Numbered from the stretch's first letter, positions 20,224-28,232 are shown. The stretch: 64,000 bases of DNA from Lamellibrachia satsuma (GCA_033239005.1 BSQZ01000126.1:665001-729000), one strand, 5' to 3'. The notes: a model not told the origin generated them from the letters alone. Numbers and translations are program-made.

Positions 20224-23064
20224 TGCAACATACATACGTTGCTGTTGTAAATAGGTCTGATTTTGAACAACAGTTTGATGGTCACTATGCTGTTCAAAAA
20301 CACACATTATTCATGTTACGCGTTCTTGGCATGCCGCTGATGCCATGTTGACACGTGTGACACTGACGTCTGTTGCTAGAGATGTTGATGCTACAGATGT
20401 TGATGCTAGAGATGTTGATGCTACAGTTGCTGCGCCACCAAGTGTCCCACATCTGGCTGCAGACTTGACACTGCGAGCCTGCCTCAGTAGGTCATCCAAA
20501 TGTCCGTTCATGGCTTGCATTACACGAAGTTCATCTTCATTTTTCACTCCCTGTTGCGAGCCCTGAGATTGTCAATCGGTCAGCAAACTCCCGTCTCAGC
20601 AGCTCAATGAATGCTACGAAGTCCTGAGTGGCTGGTTTGTTTTATGTGAGTGTAGGGAAGTAATGTGCATCCCGCGGTTGTGTTTCCCACAATCGAAACC
20701 TGGTCTCGAAAGCAGAGACAAACTGGCTCAGTTCATTGATTAGTTGTTCTCTTCTCTGGAGTTTGGCATTCAGCAGAATAGGTGCTCCTTGACGAAGACT
20801 AAAATGCAAAATCGCACATCCATAAGGGTTCAGTGAATGCCGGTACTTCTCCACCCTTCTTCTCCATGAATACACTAATTTCATGTCTCAGCTCGTACAC
20901 GTGGCACAGCATGGCAACCAAACCTAGTCTCACGTCTCAGCTCGTACACATGACACAGCATGGCAACCCAACCTAGTCTCACGTCTCAGCTCGTACACGT
21001 GACACAGCATGGCAACCCAACCTAGTCTCACGTCTCAGCTGGTACATGTGACACAGCATGGCAACCGAACCTAGTCTCACGTCTCAGCTCATACACGTGA
21101 CACAGCATGGCAACCCAACCTAGTCTCACGTCTCAGCTCGTACACGTGACACAGCATGGCAACCCAACCTAGTCTCACATCTCAGCTCGTACACGTGACA
21201 CAGCATGGCAACCCAACCAAGTCTCACGTCTCAGCTCGTACACGTGACACAGCATGGCAACCCAACCAAGTCTCACGTCTCGGCTCGTACACGTGACACA
21301 GCATGGCAACCCAACCAAGTCTCACGTCTTGGCTCGTACACGTGACACAGCATGGCAACCCAACCAAGTCTCATGTCTCAGCTCGTACACGTGACACAGC
21401 ATGGCAACCCAACCAAGTCTCACGTCTCGGCTCGTACACGTGACACAGCATGGCAACCCAACCAAGTCTCACGTCTTGGCTCGTACACGTGACACAGCAT
21501 GGCAACCCAACCAAGTCTCATGTCTCAGCTCGTACACGTGACACAGCATGGCAACCCAACCAAGTCTCATGTCTCGGCTCGTACACGTGACACAGCATGG
21601 CAACCCAACCAAGTCTCATGTCTCAGCTCGTACACGTGACACAGCATGGCAACCAAACCAAGTCTCACGTCTTGGCTCGTACACGTGACACAGCATGGCA
21701 ACCCAACCAAGTCTCATGTCTCAGCTCGTACACGTGACACAGCATGGCAACCCAACCAAGTCTCACGTCTCGGCTCGTACACGTGACACAGCATGGCAAC
21801 CCAACCAAGTCTCACGTCTTGGCTCGTACACGTGACACAGCATGGCAACCCAACCAAGTCTCATGTCTCAGCTCGTACACGTGACACAGCATGGCAACCC
21901 AACCAAGTCTCATGTCTCGGCTCGTACACGTGACACAGCATGGCAACCCAACCAAGTCTCATGTCTCAGCTCGTACACGTGACACAGCATGGCAACCCAA
22001 CCTAGTCTCACGTCTCGGCTCGTACACGTGACACAGCATGGCAACCCAACCAAGTCTCACGTCTCGGCTCGTACACGTGACACAGCATGGCAACCCAACC
22101 AAAAAACAAAAAAATAAAACATTCATGTCTGCATGTGGGCAAAAGTGAATTAATTAAAGTTTTAAGGAAGTGAGTAATGTTTCATATGTTCATCGCGTGG
22201 AAATGGTATTACCGAGTTGCATTATGTGATATGTTTCGCCTAGACGTCTCGTCTAGAATTTAGTATAGACAAGACGTACTCTTTTTTATCTTATATATCA
22301 ATATTGCGGGCGTGGGCCGCGCCATGCATAATCTCGCTATCAGTCCGCGGGCCGTATGAAATAGCTCTGCGGGCCGCAGTTGGCCCGCGGGCCGCAGGTT
22401 GCTGACCTCTGGAGTAGACACTATGGTTCCTCCAGACGGCTATTGCAGGCATCCTGTAGTTCTCCAAGTAAAGACTCTTGGTTGTTTTTTCTTAGTCAAC
22501 AATACGAGATAGCAACTGTCCACTCTACTATACCATGTGTGTCCAGTCATCAAGTATGTCCACTCTAGTGGGGTGTGTTCAGGGGCATAGGCAGGATTTT
22601 TTTATTGGACACAGCAAGACATACTCTCTGGAATTACATGTTAGTTTCATTGTAACCAATCTATTAGTGTCACTACAACTATAAGATGTCAAGTGTGTCA
22701 GACCAAAAGTGATGTGTTCATTTTAGAAAAATGTTGTGTATGTACAGATATGTATGTTGTATGTTCACAGATGTGTATGTCATGTGTCTACAAATGTATA
22801 TCTTATGTGTACAGATATGTATGTTGTATGTTTACAGATGTGTATGTTTTATGCCTACAGATACCTGGCAGCATAAAGGCTATGTTCAGCAACAAGCCAG
22901 GAGAGTTGCTGGTCCAGACGGCCCAGGAAACGAAGGCCATAATGATAGTGACCGGGTCTCGGGGACTTGGTAAGATGCGCCGTACAATCCTTGGCAGTGT
23001 CAGTGACTACGTGCTTCATCACGCCCATTGTCCCGTCTTCATCTGTCGCAAGGGAACTATGTGA
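3119..23064 (+). CDS. Universal stress protein (UspA-domain) gene, whole locus; exons listed separately
   Basis: The gene spans about 20 kb with exon 1 at 3119-3191, alternative-looking exons at 14978-15087 and 15555-15661, and the terminal exon at 22861-23064. The family is a small alpha/beta Rossmann-like domain of about 140-160 residues. Many members bind ATP through G-2X-G-9X-G(S/T), and this terminal exon has that motif. Animal USPs occur in cnidarians, molluscs, flatworms and others; they are soluble, and their exact biochemical role is poorly known. Exon phases fit: exon 1 ends in phase 1, both internal exons run phase 1 to phase 0, and the last exon starts in phase 0. The exon for the second beta-strand (usually Trp-Tyr... 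then a 'V.L.HV.E' strand) should lie between 3192 and 14977, but I could not find it. Without it the domain is incomplete, so the gene is either partly unread here or damaged. Confidence 0.8.
3192..4340. other. USP intron 1, left part; no gene seen
   Basis: AT-rich intronic sequence. At 4298-4345 there is a tRNA-like A-box ('TTAGTGGTATGGTCCTCGCC') that looks like the head of a SINE cut off by the neighbouring hAT remnant. I see no exon with the features expected for the second USP beta-strand. Confidence 0.4.
4341..5190 (-). mobile_element. hAT-superfamily transposon fragment (transposase C-terminus plus 3' end)
   Basis: On the minus strand, about 5190 to 4800, an open frame encodes '[20 protein letters not shown]', then '[20 protein letters not shown]' and 'GDKPFEN' before a stop. 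'[11 protein letters not shown].i...R' is the diagnostic core of the hAT C-terminal dimerisation domain (ZBED/Ac type). Downstream on the same strand, 4360-4510, the sequence is full of 'acttgagtaaaagtac' words, common in hAT 3' ends, and the left boundary starts CAGGGTTGAC at 4341, resembling a hAT inverted terminus. The catalytic N-terminal part is missing and I found no matching right end, so this is a truncated, inactive copy. The plus-strand open frame over 4831-5187 is its antisense. Confidence 0.75.
5191..5844. other. Intronic sequence without a recognised feature
   Basis: I see no coding or repeat signal apart from a GC-rich patch at 5770-5815 ('gcggccgttcc...ggccgcggccg') just before the minisatellite. 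Confidence 0.3.
5845..7190. repeat. Minisatellite, 34-bp class with 'aggtggcaaataggggaagt' core
   Basis: Tandem units of about 34-40 bp built on 'ggtggcaaataggggaagt' plus either 'gtagtactctatac' (6105-6910) or 'aaacaactccatatata' (5845-6100 and decayed copies to 7190). Some units lack 'gg' or carry 'ttgcaaat'. The minus-strand open frames with [12 protein letters not shown] repeats come from this array and are not evidence of a gene. A SINE (6205-6422) interrupts the array. Confidence 0.9.
6205..6422 (-). mobile_element. tRNA-derived SINE, family 1
   Basis: Read on the minus strand it starts GGGGAGCGGTGATCTAATGG (A-box region) and has a perfect T-arm, GGTGGTTCGATTCCACC, followed by a tRNA-unrelated body with the hallmark 'GTCTCTTTCGG'-like hairpin (seen here as 'gtctcttccgaaagacac'). 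The anticodon-loop region 'CTGTCAA' resembles tRNA-Asp(GTC), but the anticodon stem has mismatches, so it is a SINE head and not a tRNA gene. Copies of the same family lie at 8348, 9030-9292 and 14186. Its 5' end directly touches minisatellite units. Confidence 0.8.
7191..7591. other. Intronic sequence without a recognised feature
   Basis: No gene or clear repeat is seen. Confidence 0.3.
7592..7699. repeat. (AT)n run leading into a perfect 74-bp palindrome
   Basis: 7592-7625 is AT dinucleotide. From 7626 to 7699 the sequence is a perfect inverted repeat with no spacer. Each 37-bp arm begins 'atggaaacggtctgatgtaa', then 'ataagc', and ends in AT repeats at the centre (7662/7663). The arms are unique sequence, not simple repeat. 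Confidence 0.95.
7955..8347. repeat. Tandem array made of the SINE 5' head (47/62-bp units)
   Basis: Units of 47 bp ('gtaggggagcggtggtcgtg' then 'tgatagacggttgggctgtc' and 'ggttgga'), sometimes with an extra 15 bp ('gtaggggtgcattaa'), are repeated about eight times. The unit matches the first part of the family-1 SINE (GGGGAGCGGTG..., D-arm, anticodon arm), and the last unit runs unbroken into a full SINE at 8348. The array is therefore an amplified SINE head. Confidence 0.85.
8348..8585 (+). mobile_element. tRNA-derived SINE, family 1
   Basis: The tRNA-like head continues from the array, with B-box 'GGGGTTCAATACC' near 8397, then the shared SINE body ('cttgggcaacttcgttcacc', 'gtctttcggaagagac', 'ctatgccaggggaagtaaaag', 'ggactcacagag'). 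At about 8586 it passes directly into the 3' end of the window's LINE family. Confidence 0.8.
8586..8768 (+). mobile_element. 3' tail of the CR1/jockey-like LINE family (fused to SINE)
   Basis: The tail encodes the last residues of the LINE ORF ('[17 protein letters not shown]' and a stop) and then the family 3'UTR: 'tgttggactctcgataagcc', 'ggcttccttgtccacttg', and the end 'ggcaatcttgttaaatc'. The same tail ends the LINE copies at 16.9, 25.8 and 56.0 kb. Only about 180 bp is present, directly after the SINE body. Confidence 0.8.
9030..9292 (-). mobile_element. tRNA-derived SINE, family 1
   Basis: On the minus strand the head reads GGGAGCTTGGTGG..., with B-box 'GGGGTCGAGTCC' near 9245, and then the shared body (seen on plus as 'ttttacttcccctggcatag' and 'gtctcttccgaaagacacag'). 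Its 5' end at about 9290 merges into a 13-bp minisatellite whose unit matches the SINE's first bases. Confidence 0.75.
9290..9702. repeat. 13-bp minisatellite (ccaagctcccacg)
   Basis: About 31 copies of ccaagctcccacg, with variants aat/aac and gg/cc. On the minus strand the unit is 'cgtgggagcttgg', the 5' end of the adjoining SINE. Because 13 is not a multiple of 3, all frames stay open on both strands and give 13-residue peptide repeats; these are not genes. Confidence 0.9.
9703..12425. other. USP intron 1, middle part; no gene recognised
   Basis: A 2.7-kb stretch without a recognisable ORF, tRNA or tandem repeat. I inspected a possible phase-1 acceptor with an open frame at about 11050-11095 as a candidate for the missing USP exon. 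Its peptide lacks the conserved 'H....N.V.L.H' pattern, so I do not propose it. Confidence 0.35.
12426..12625. repeat. Degenerate tandem repeat with 'cttgggagctcctca' words
   Basis: Irregular 20-28 bp units built on 'ccttgggagctcctcatatt' are repeated seven or eight times with many changes. Confidence 0.6.
12815..13085. repeat. Minisatellite of about 26 bp with 'ctacttaaccagtgttttt' core
   Basis: About ten diverged units of 'ctacttaaccagtatgtttcag'. The array directly follows a partial SINE-like body word ('ctggcagacctgttcat') at 12690. Confidence 0.75.
13462..13502. repeat. Short near-perfect palindrome
   Basis: CACAAAATGAT-AG-ATATCATTTTGTG forms a short hairpin around 13468-13493. Confidence 0.6.
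13538..14188 (-). repeat. 39-bp minisatellite, open as 13-residue repeats on the minus strand
   Basis: About ten units of 39 bp lie at 13695-14095. On the minus strand the frame reads [13 protein letters not shown] repeated. It is flanked by non-repeat open sequence on both sides in the same frame: '[20 protein letters not shown]' upstream, and '[20 protein letters not shown]' then '[16 protein letters not shown]' downstream. One unit (about 13755) carries 'cagcagttag' instead of 'cagctggtag', which puts a stop between the two open parts. The flanks look like ordinary coding sequence, possibly a captured or processed gene fragment, but I do not recognise them. They lie antisense inside the USP intron. 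Confidence 0.6.
14186..14440 (+). mobile_element. tRNA-derived SINE, family 1
   Basis: The head has A-box-like 'TAGCACAGTGGTTAGTCTAC' and B-box-like 'GGTTCAAGTC' with a partly duplicated T-arm ('gggtttcgagtcc'). The body has 'gttgggcaagttcgttcacc', 'gtctttccgaagagacac', 'gcatggggaagtgaaagatc' and 'ggactcatg'. It lies 90 bp downstream of the 39-bp minisatellite. Confidence 0.75.
14507..14660 (-). mobile_element. Mosaic tRNA-derived SINE
   Basis: On the minus strand the head has 'GGGGTTCGAATC' (B-box) and 'gtttcgaagctcgggcaatt' like family 1, but the body is 'gaagttgagttggtgttgga' and 'atgaacaggtctgccaggag', which matches the family-2 SINE at 47.28-47.32 kb. It is a recombinant or a sign of a shared central domain. 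Confidence 0.65.
14978..15087 (+). CDS. USP internal exon, version a
   Basis: The acceptor 'tttccag' precedes it and the donor GTATGT follows. The exon is 2 + 36 codons and runs phase 1 to phase 0. The peptide ends '[20 protein letters not shown]', the amphipathic helix typical of the middle of USP domains (the '..K...LE..Y..K' pattern). It includes 'WYLNH' near its start, which also resembles the residues that normally follow exon 1's 'RAFD', although the splice phase does not allow that reading. Exon version b, 467 bp downstream, has the same entry bases, phases, donor and helix pattern. Confidence 0.75.
15088..15554. other. Intron between USP exon versions a and b
   Basis: This 467-bp stretch has no other exon that I can support. 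The open frame that reads through from 15431 into exon b has no acceptor of its own. Confidence 0.5.
15555..15661 (+). CDS. USP internal exon, version b
   Basis: The acceptor 'ttgccag' precedes it and the donor GTATGT follows. The exon is 2 + 35 codons and runs phase 1 to phase 0. The peptide contains '[20 protein letters not shown]' then 'YSAKMLDNS'. Aligned with version a over 35 positions, 8 are identical (including V, K, V, L, E, Y, K and M at helix positions) and many are conservative. Equal phases, near-equal lengths and close spacing are the marks of a duplicated exon that could be spliced as an alternative. If both were included, the frame would break, because b starts in phase 1 after a ends in phase 0. 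Confidence 0.75.
15662..16035. other. USP intron, short stretch before LINE
   Basis: No feature is seen apart from AT-rich intronic sequence. Confidence 0.3.
16036..16915 (+). mobile_element. 5'-truncated CR1/jockey-like LINE (RT C-terminus and 3'UTR)
   Basis: It starts in the region after the RT catalytic box ('[20 protein letters not shown]') and continues in pieces: '[20 protein letters not shown]', '[20 protein letters not shown]', '[12 protein letters not shown]', then, after frame breaks, '[20 protein letters not shown]' and '[20 protein letters not shown]'. It ends with the family 3'UTR 'ttggacgctcgataagccaa'. It is the same family as 54452-55990. It lies inside the USP intron in sense orientation and is disrupted by frameshifts. 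Confidence 0.85.
16962..18640. repeat. Tandem duplication, copy 1 (1.68 kb)
   Basis: It begins 'tacagctaaccaagcagttg' and ends 'cagtttgatggtcacta'. The same sequence starts again at 18641, in the same order and nearly identical. It contains a 27-bp minisatellite (17196-17503), a (CGTC)n run (17870-17945), long AT/ACAC microsatellites (18338-18570), and the first 435 bp of a hAT element (from 18206, preceded by GAGTAGAC). Confidence 0.95.
17196..17503. repeat. 27-bp minisatellite (first copy)
   Basis: About 11 units of 'gcaggatcattgggataaag' plus 'caagaaa'. The unit is a multiple of three, so the minus strand is open as FLLYPNDPA repeats. There is no start context or flanking domain, so I do not call a gene. 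Confidence 0.9.
18641..20288. repeat. Tandem duplication, copy 2
   Basis: This is a direct copy of 16962-18640. It differs mainly in microsatellite lengths (longer CGTC run at 19563-19618, shorter AT runs at 20035-20220) and in which 27-bp units carry 'caatggg'. It leads directly into the rest of the hAT element. Confidence 0.95.
18875..19182. repeat. 27-bp minisatellite (second copy)
   Basis: The same 27-bp array as at 17196-17503, with the order of the 'caatggg' variants slightly changed, so units have been exchanged since the 1.68-kb duplication. Confidence 0.9.
20311..20884 (-). pseudogene. hAT transposase fragment (GTF2IRD2/ZBED-like)
   Basis: Two minus-strand frames separated by stops read, in order, '[20 protein letters not shown]', then '[18 protein letters not shown]', then (other frame) '[16 protein letters not shown]', then '[20 protein letters not shown]'. 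'LN.KLQ...Q......V..F...L.L.......HFP.L' followed by 'F...l..l..EF..RF' is the pattern of the hAT transposase insert region in the GTF2IRD2/EPM2AIP1/ZBED group. The dimerisation domain and the N-terminus are missing. A short ASTS peptide repeat near 20390-20430 is a local expansion. Assignment by pattern only. Confidence 0.55.
20881..22101. repeat. 49-bp minisatellite carrying CACGTG, about 25 copies
   Basis: The unit is 'cacgtctcagctcgtacacg' + 'tgacacagcatggcaaccca' + 'accaagtct'. Nearly every unit contains the palindrome CACGTG within 'tacacgtgacac'. Left units end 'cctagtct' and right units 'ccaagtct'. Variant positions (cac/cat, cagct/cggct/ttggct) recur in a fixed order over blocks of about seven units (343 bp), a higher-order repeat. 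There are no unique spacers, so it is not CRISPR-like. Confidence 0.95.
22741..22860. repeat. 23-bp tandem repeat that copies the 3' splice site of the last USP exon
   Basis: Units 'acagatatgtatgttgtatgt' end at 22747, 22770, (22793), 22814, 22837 and 22860. Each but the third ends in a usable YnACAG|AT acceptor like the real one (CCTACAG|ATA) at 22860/22861. Confidence 0.75.
22861..23064 (+). CDS. USP terminal exon with ATP-binding motif
   Basis: It starts in phase 0 after 'gcctacag' and encodes 67 residues to TGA. '[20 protein letters not shown]' is the conserved helix and beta-strand 4. It is followed by '[15 protein letters not shown]', which fits G-2X-G-9X-G(S/T), the loop that holds the ATP ribose and phosphates in nucleotide-binding USPs (MJ0577 type). 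The end, '[20 protein letters not shown]', is the usual C-terminal helix and strand 5 and makes up the dimer face. The residues are all intact, which argues that the gene is under selection. Confidence 0.9.
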   Translation: MPGSIKAMFSNKPGELLVQTAQETKAIMIVTGSRGLGKMRRTILGSVSDYVLHHAHCPVFICRKGTM

Positions 23065-25639
23065 CGACGGGTAATGTCATCAAAGTTTTGTTCACGGTTG
23101 TTACTGGTTAATTAGAGAATAACTCAAGGTTTTCGTCATGCTTTCAGTTTAATAGTTTTACAGTGTATTTGTGACAGCCATTTTGGTGCTTATAGTATGC
23201 GTACGTGTGTGCATGCATGCATGTGCGTGTGTACACTGTAGGTGCACGTGAGTGCAGCATTGTTGGTGATGTATTGTAAACATCGTATAGGTGAATTACG
23301 TTTAACTAGATCAATGTGTACTTAGTATCAAATCTCATGGGATGAACTGGTATTCTATGTTATACGTATTTATAGGTTGTGATTGTGCTTGTATAGAGGT
23401 GACTTGGCAATATTTCACTGACAAGCAGAAATGGGGTAAATATTCCACACATTGCTTTACTAACCTGAAGAATTTGTTCGGTGATTTCTATGTTTTATCA
23501 AATGTTGTTGTATGATAAATGTAAAATGTATGTATGTGGAGAAATCAGAAGAAGGATTAATTACAACTATTGTATTGTGTGTTGTTGATGCTAAGTGAAG
23601 GTATCCGGTAGTATCAAGTTACTGTCTCACCAAGTCGTTAATTAAAACACCTGCTGATATTGCTAGCTATGTTAGTGCGAATGCTATTAATTGCAGTCGT
23701 TTTAGCTGCTTATCATATCTTATCATATCGTAAGGATGTTATTTGTTTTCACTTTTGTACATCACTGCAGAACATCTTTGTATAAAGTTGGTGCTAATTA
23801 ATCAATGAACATTAGGCCTTAATATTACTGTAAGTTTCAACTTAACAGGTTAAACAGGTTGTCCATTGTCTATGTCACCCAAAACTCAGAAAATGTATAT
23901 CCTTGGTGACCTAGACACAAGTAACAGCAGGGTGCTAGGAGCTGGTATTTTTGTGGTGATACTTAAGCTTCATAATAAATTTCTACCTCTGTTGAATCTA
24001 TGTACCCGGTACATGTTGGTTATAGTGACCTCTCAGTCATATATGGGTAATTACACTCCTTTGCTGCAGTCATTCAGTACTTGGAATTGCTGTAATCTTT
24101 GTATACATATTTCACCCGGTTATTGAATTTTTTAGTCTGTGAAACCAGTACAAAAGAACTGCGTATGACTGATAGTTTGTTGCACCTGTAAAATAAGATT
24201 GTATCTTAGAAAGGGTGATTACATTAATAAAGTGATGCCCGCGAGGCACTGGCACTTGCAACCTATGACTGCCATCTTCAAGGTGATATAAGCTGTGGGG
24301 GTCATTCAAATACAATGGCAATATACCATGCCTATTGTGAGCAATTACCTGCCCGTCTCAGATTTCATCCTTTATCGTAGAACATGTTTTTATATGTCAA
24401 AATAATATTATATACCCTTAATTCCCCAATCAATGTTTTGTGATGCCTGTGCGTTAACATGCATTTGACTCGCAAAACATACCTAAAATACGTGGAATTT
24501 GTCTCAAGGGTGGTATACTAGCAATGTACTGAATGCCCCCACCACCCCCTCGTTCCCGTTGTCCTTATAATTACACAAAAACTGACATGTTTTGTTTCTG
24601 AACCTTGACCTAGTTTTCCTTGATGCACGTGCTCCACGTGCGGCACTCATGAGTCATGGCCACGAAGAGAAATGACTTATATTTAGGGGACACCTCCCTC
24701 AGGTCAACGTCGGTACACGCAGCCATTGTGATTCAGTACAGTGATGTTCTAGCAAGATTTATGTAACTATTCACGTCTGGGGTTGGGTGAATCGAAATAT
24801 ATGTCAGTTTATATCTGACTCATCCCACCATTTCCCGATTGCTTCCCACTCTCACTGCATGGCCAGGTTTCCCTTTTCCTTAATTTGTGCCTGCCTAAAA
24901 TTGCACCCTCTTCCCGTGCTCCTTCCCACCATCAGGTCCCGTCTTATTCCCACCCCGTCACTCCCTCCCAAATGGACCCGTCCTCCCTCAGTCCTTCCTT
25001 AGACCATTACTTTTGTGTAAGACTGATTTATTTGTAACATGTTTCTGACTGAATGTGACGTAAACGAGTATGCGTTTGTCCCCGATCGAACTTGTATCAA
25101 TCGATTGATTGAAGTACTGGATCAACACTTCCAGAGCCGGTGGTGAGTCGGGGGTTGTCTCGGACATCGGGTCGATCATTTGGTATAGTGTCAGACATTA
25201 TTGTTTTGACGTTGCCCCTTAGAACGTTTCACTTTTGTGGCGTCTGTCCACATAAATTCACGCAGACGCTTCAGTGAGTGGGCGCTTAATTGTGTCCAGA
25301 AACTCCAGTGTCCACTGATCGGTGATATAACTGTCGTCCACCGACGTTGTACGAAGTCTACAGCGCCACTTTGTGGAGCGGACTGTTGGTCTAGAGTACT
25401 CATCTAGAGACTCGAGTGGGCCCTATTCGTCTAGGGCTAACACCTGTCATGAGAGATCTCGGCGTATGGTAAGACTGAACAGGTGCAATCAAGTCTTGAT
25501 CATCCGCGACGGTTCGATCAGCTGCATCTTCAGAAGAGAAATACACACCTTTATTACAATGACTCATCGTTCGGCTGATGTCGGTGCTGCGCGGTTAAAT
25601 GAATTGTTCTGGTACGCCTGTCCCCGTTTCTGTCAGGCC
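23065..25639. other. USP 3'UTR and downstream non-coding sequence
   Basis: The first several hundred bases are probably 3'UTR; a candidate AATAAA lies near 23973 ('cataataaattt'). A purine-pyrimidine alternating stretch (gtatgcgtacgtgtgtgcatgc, about 23197-23255) follows the stop. From 24.6 kb on I see only a GC-richer patch with no supported ORF. Confidence 0.4.
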
Positions 25640-25785
25640 ACTTTATGCCAACATTATCTCAGGAGGGCGGGTTATAAGTAGGTGAACATTGTTGGACTCT
25701 CGATAAGCCAATGGCTTCCTTGTCCACTTGCCATCTGGGCCTTTGGCTTGGATGGCAAATCTTGTTAAATCTTGTTAAATTACGA
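25640..25785 (+). mobile_element. 3' tail of the CR1/jockey-like LINE
   Basis: A strongly truncated copy. It holds the last ORF residues ('YLRRAGYK'), then the family 3'UTR. It ends with two copies of 'tcttgttaaa', the short 3' repeat typical of CR1-group LINEs that lack poly(A). Confidence 0.85.
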
Positions 25786-26046
25786 CAGTAGCCGAGATCA
25801 CACTGGAAAGGGGACAGCATAATTTATCTTTCATAATTATTCTTCCAGAGAGAACAGCGCCACGGCCATCTGTTTTCTTTTGGGCAGGCGTTCCACAACG
25901 ACGACCCTGCGTCTGTGTCACACGTCAATTGACAAGCCACTTTCCGCCATCCTATCTGTCATGGCTCGTATTCTCGAAAGGCTTACCAATTTGCAACTCA
26001 AGTTTTCCGTAAAAATGGCGGCAAAACTGCCTTCTGGGCGGTCACT
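25786..26046. other. Unassigned sequence
   Basis: No feature is seen. A short GC-richer patch precedes the microsatellite. Confidence 0.3.
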
Positions 26047-27107
<1,061 letters not shown>

Positions 27108-27362
27108 TTCTAGATGTGATATAACGTGTAAGCGGGATTGAACAGATCATTCGAGATGTGATAGAACGTGTAAGCGGGACTGAACAGATCATTCGAGATG
27201 TGATAGAACAAGTAAGCGGGAATGAACAGATCATTCGAGATGTGATAGAACTTGTAAGCGGGAGTGAACAGATCATTCGAGATGTGATAGAACTTGTAAG
27301 CGGGACTGAACAGATCATTCTAGATGTGATGGAACGTCTAAGCGGGATTGAACAGATCATGA
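27108..27362. repeat. 42-bp minisatellite, in-frame as a 14-residue repeat
   Basis: Six units of 'gatcattcgagatgtgatag' + 'aacgtgtaagcgggactgaa' + 'ca'. The plus strand is open as DVIERVSGTEQIIR repeats, which look coiled-coil-like (hydrophobics at regular spacing). The open frame is short and has no flanking domain. Confidence 0.9.
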
Positions 27363-27429
27363 ACTAGAAGTACTAAATCGGGCCGGAATAAAAATGGCAA
27401 AACTTCAACAAAATACAGAAACACAAAAG

Positions 27430-28232
27430 AACATCGTGGTGCGGACACATCATGGTGGGGACACATCGTGGTGGGGACACATCGTGGTGCGGACACATCA
27501 TGGTGGGGACACATCATGGTGGGGACACATCGTGGTGCGGACACATCATGGTGGGGACACATCATGGTGGGGACACATCGTGGTGCGGACACATCGTGGT
27601 GGGGACACATCATGGTGGGGACACATCGTGGTGGGGACACATCGTGGTGGGGACACATCGTGGAGGGGACACATCGTGGTGGAGACACATCGTGGTGGGG
27701 ACACATCGTGGTGGCGACACATCGTGGTGCGGACACATCGTGGTGCGGACACATCGTGGTGGGGACACATCGTGGTTGGGACACGTCGTGGTGGGGACAC
27801 ATCGTGGTGGGGACACATCGTGGTGCGGATACATCGTGGTGGGGACACATCGTGGTGCGGACACATCGTGGCGCGGACACATCGTGGTGGGACACATCGT
27901 GGTGGGGACACATCGTGGTGCGGACACATCGTGGTGCGGACACATCGTGGTGGGGACACATCGTGGTGCTGACACATCGTGGTGGGGACACATCGTGGAG
28001 GGGACACATCGTGGTGCGGACACATCGTGGTGCGGACACATCGTGGTGCGGACACATCGTGGTGCGGACACATCGTGATGGGGACACATCGTGGTGCAGA
28101 CACATCGTGGTGGGGACACATCGTGGTGCGGACACACAGTGTGATGGGGATACATCGTGGTGGGGACACATCGTGGTGCAGACACACAGTGTGATGGGGA
28201 TACATCGTGGTGGGGACACATCGTCCGACAGG
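27430..28232. repeat. 16-bp satellite (gtggggacacatcgtg), about 50 copies
   Basis: Tandem units of gtggggacacatcgtg/gtgcggacacatcgtg. The right end mixes in 'cacacagtgtgatggggata' units (28130-28205). The unit has no stop in most frames, so open frames of 190-300 codons appear on both strands; they are products of the repeat and not genes. Confidence 0.95.

Larger units (their letters stand above)
19901..22411 (-). mobile_element. hAT-superfamily DNA transposon with 8-bp target-site duplication
   Basis: The left end reads CAGGGTTCTGCAACC (19901). The right end read inward is CAGAGGTCAGCAACC (22411), so 11 of 15 bases match. Both ends are flanked by the same 8 bp, GAGTAGAC (19893-19900 and 22412-22419), the diagnostic hAT target duplication. 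Inside lie minus-strand transposase fragments (20311-20884), a 49-bp tandem array (20881-22101) and a GC-rich right end. The element lies within a USP intron. An extra copy of its left 435 bp, with GAGTAGAC, is at 18198-18640 because of the 1.68-kb duplication. The left end resembles common animal hAT termini of the type 'CAGGG.TCTGCAACC...GGCCA'. Confidence 0.85.

Noticed and set aside
20881..22101. CRISPR-like array
   Set aside because: Units are contiguous tandem repeats without unique spacers, and the context is an animal transposon.
3119..23064. Bacterial contamination because USPs are common in bacteria
   Set aside because: The gene has GT-AG introns with matching phases and lies among animal-type LINEs and SINEs.
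25380..25440. Vector polylinker-like cluster (TCTAGA, CTCGAG, GGGCCC)
   Set aside because: The order and spacing do not match a standard polylinker as I know it, and the flanks are ordinary sequence; probably chance.
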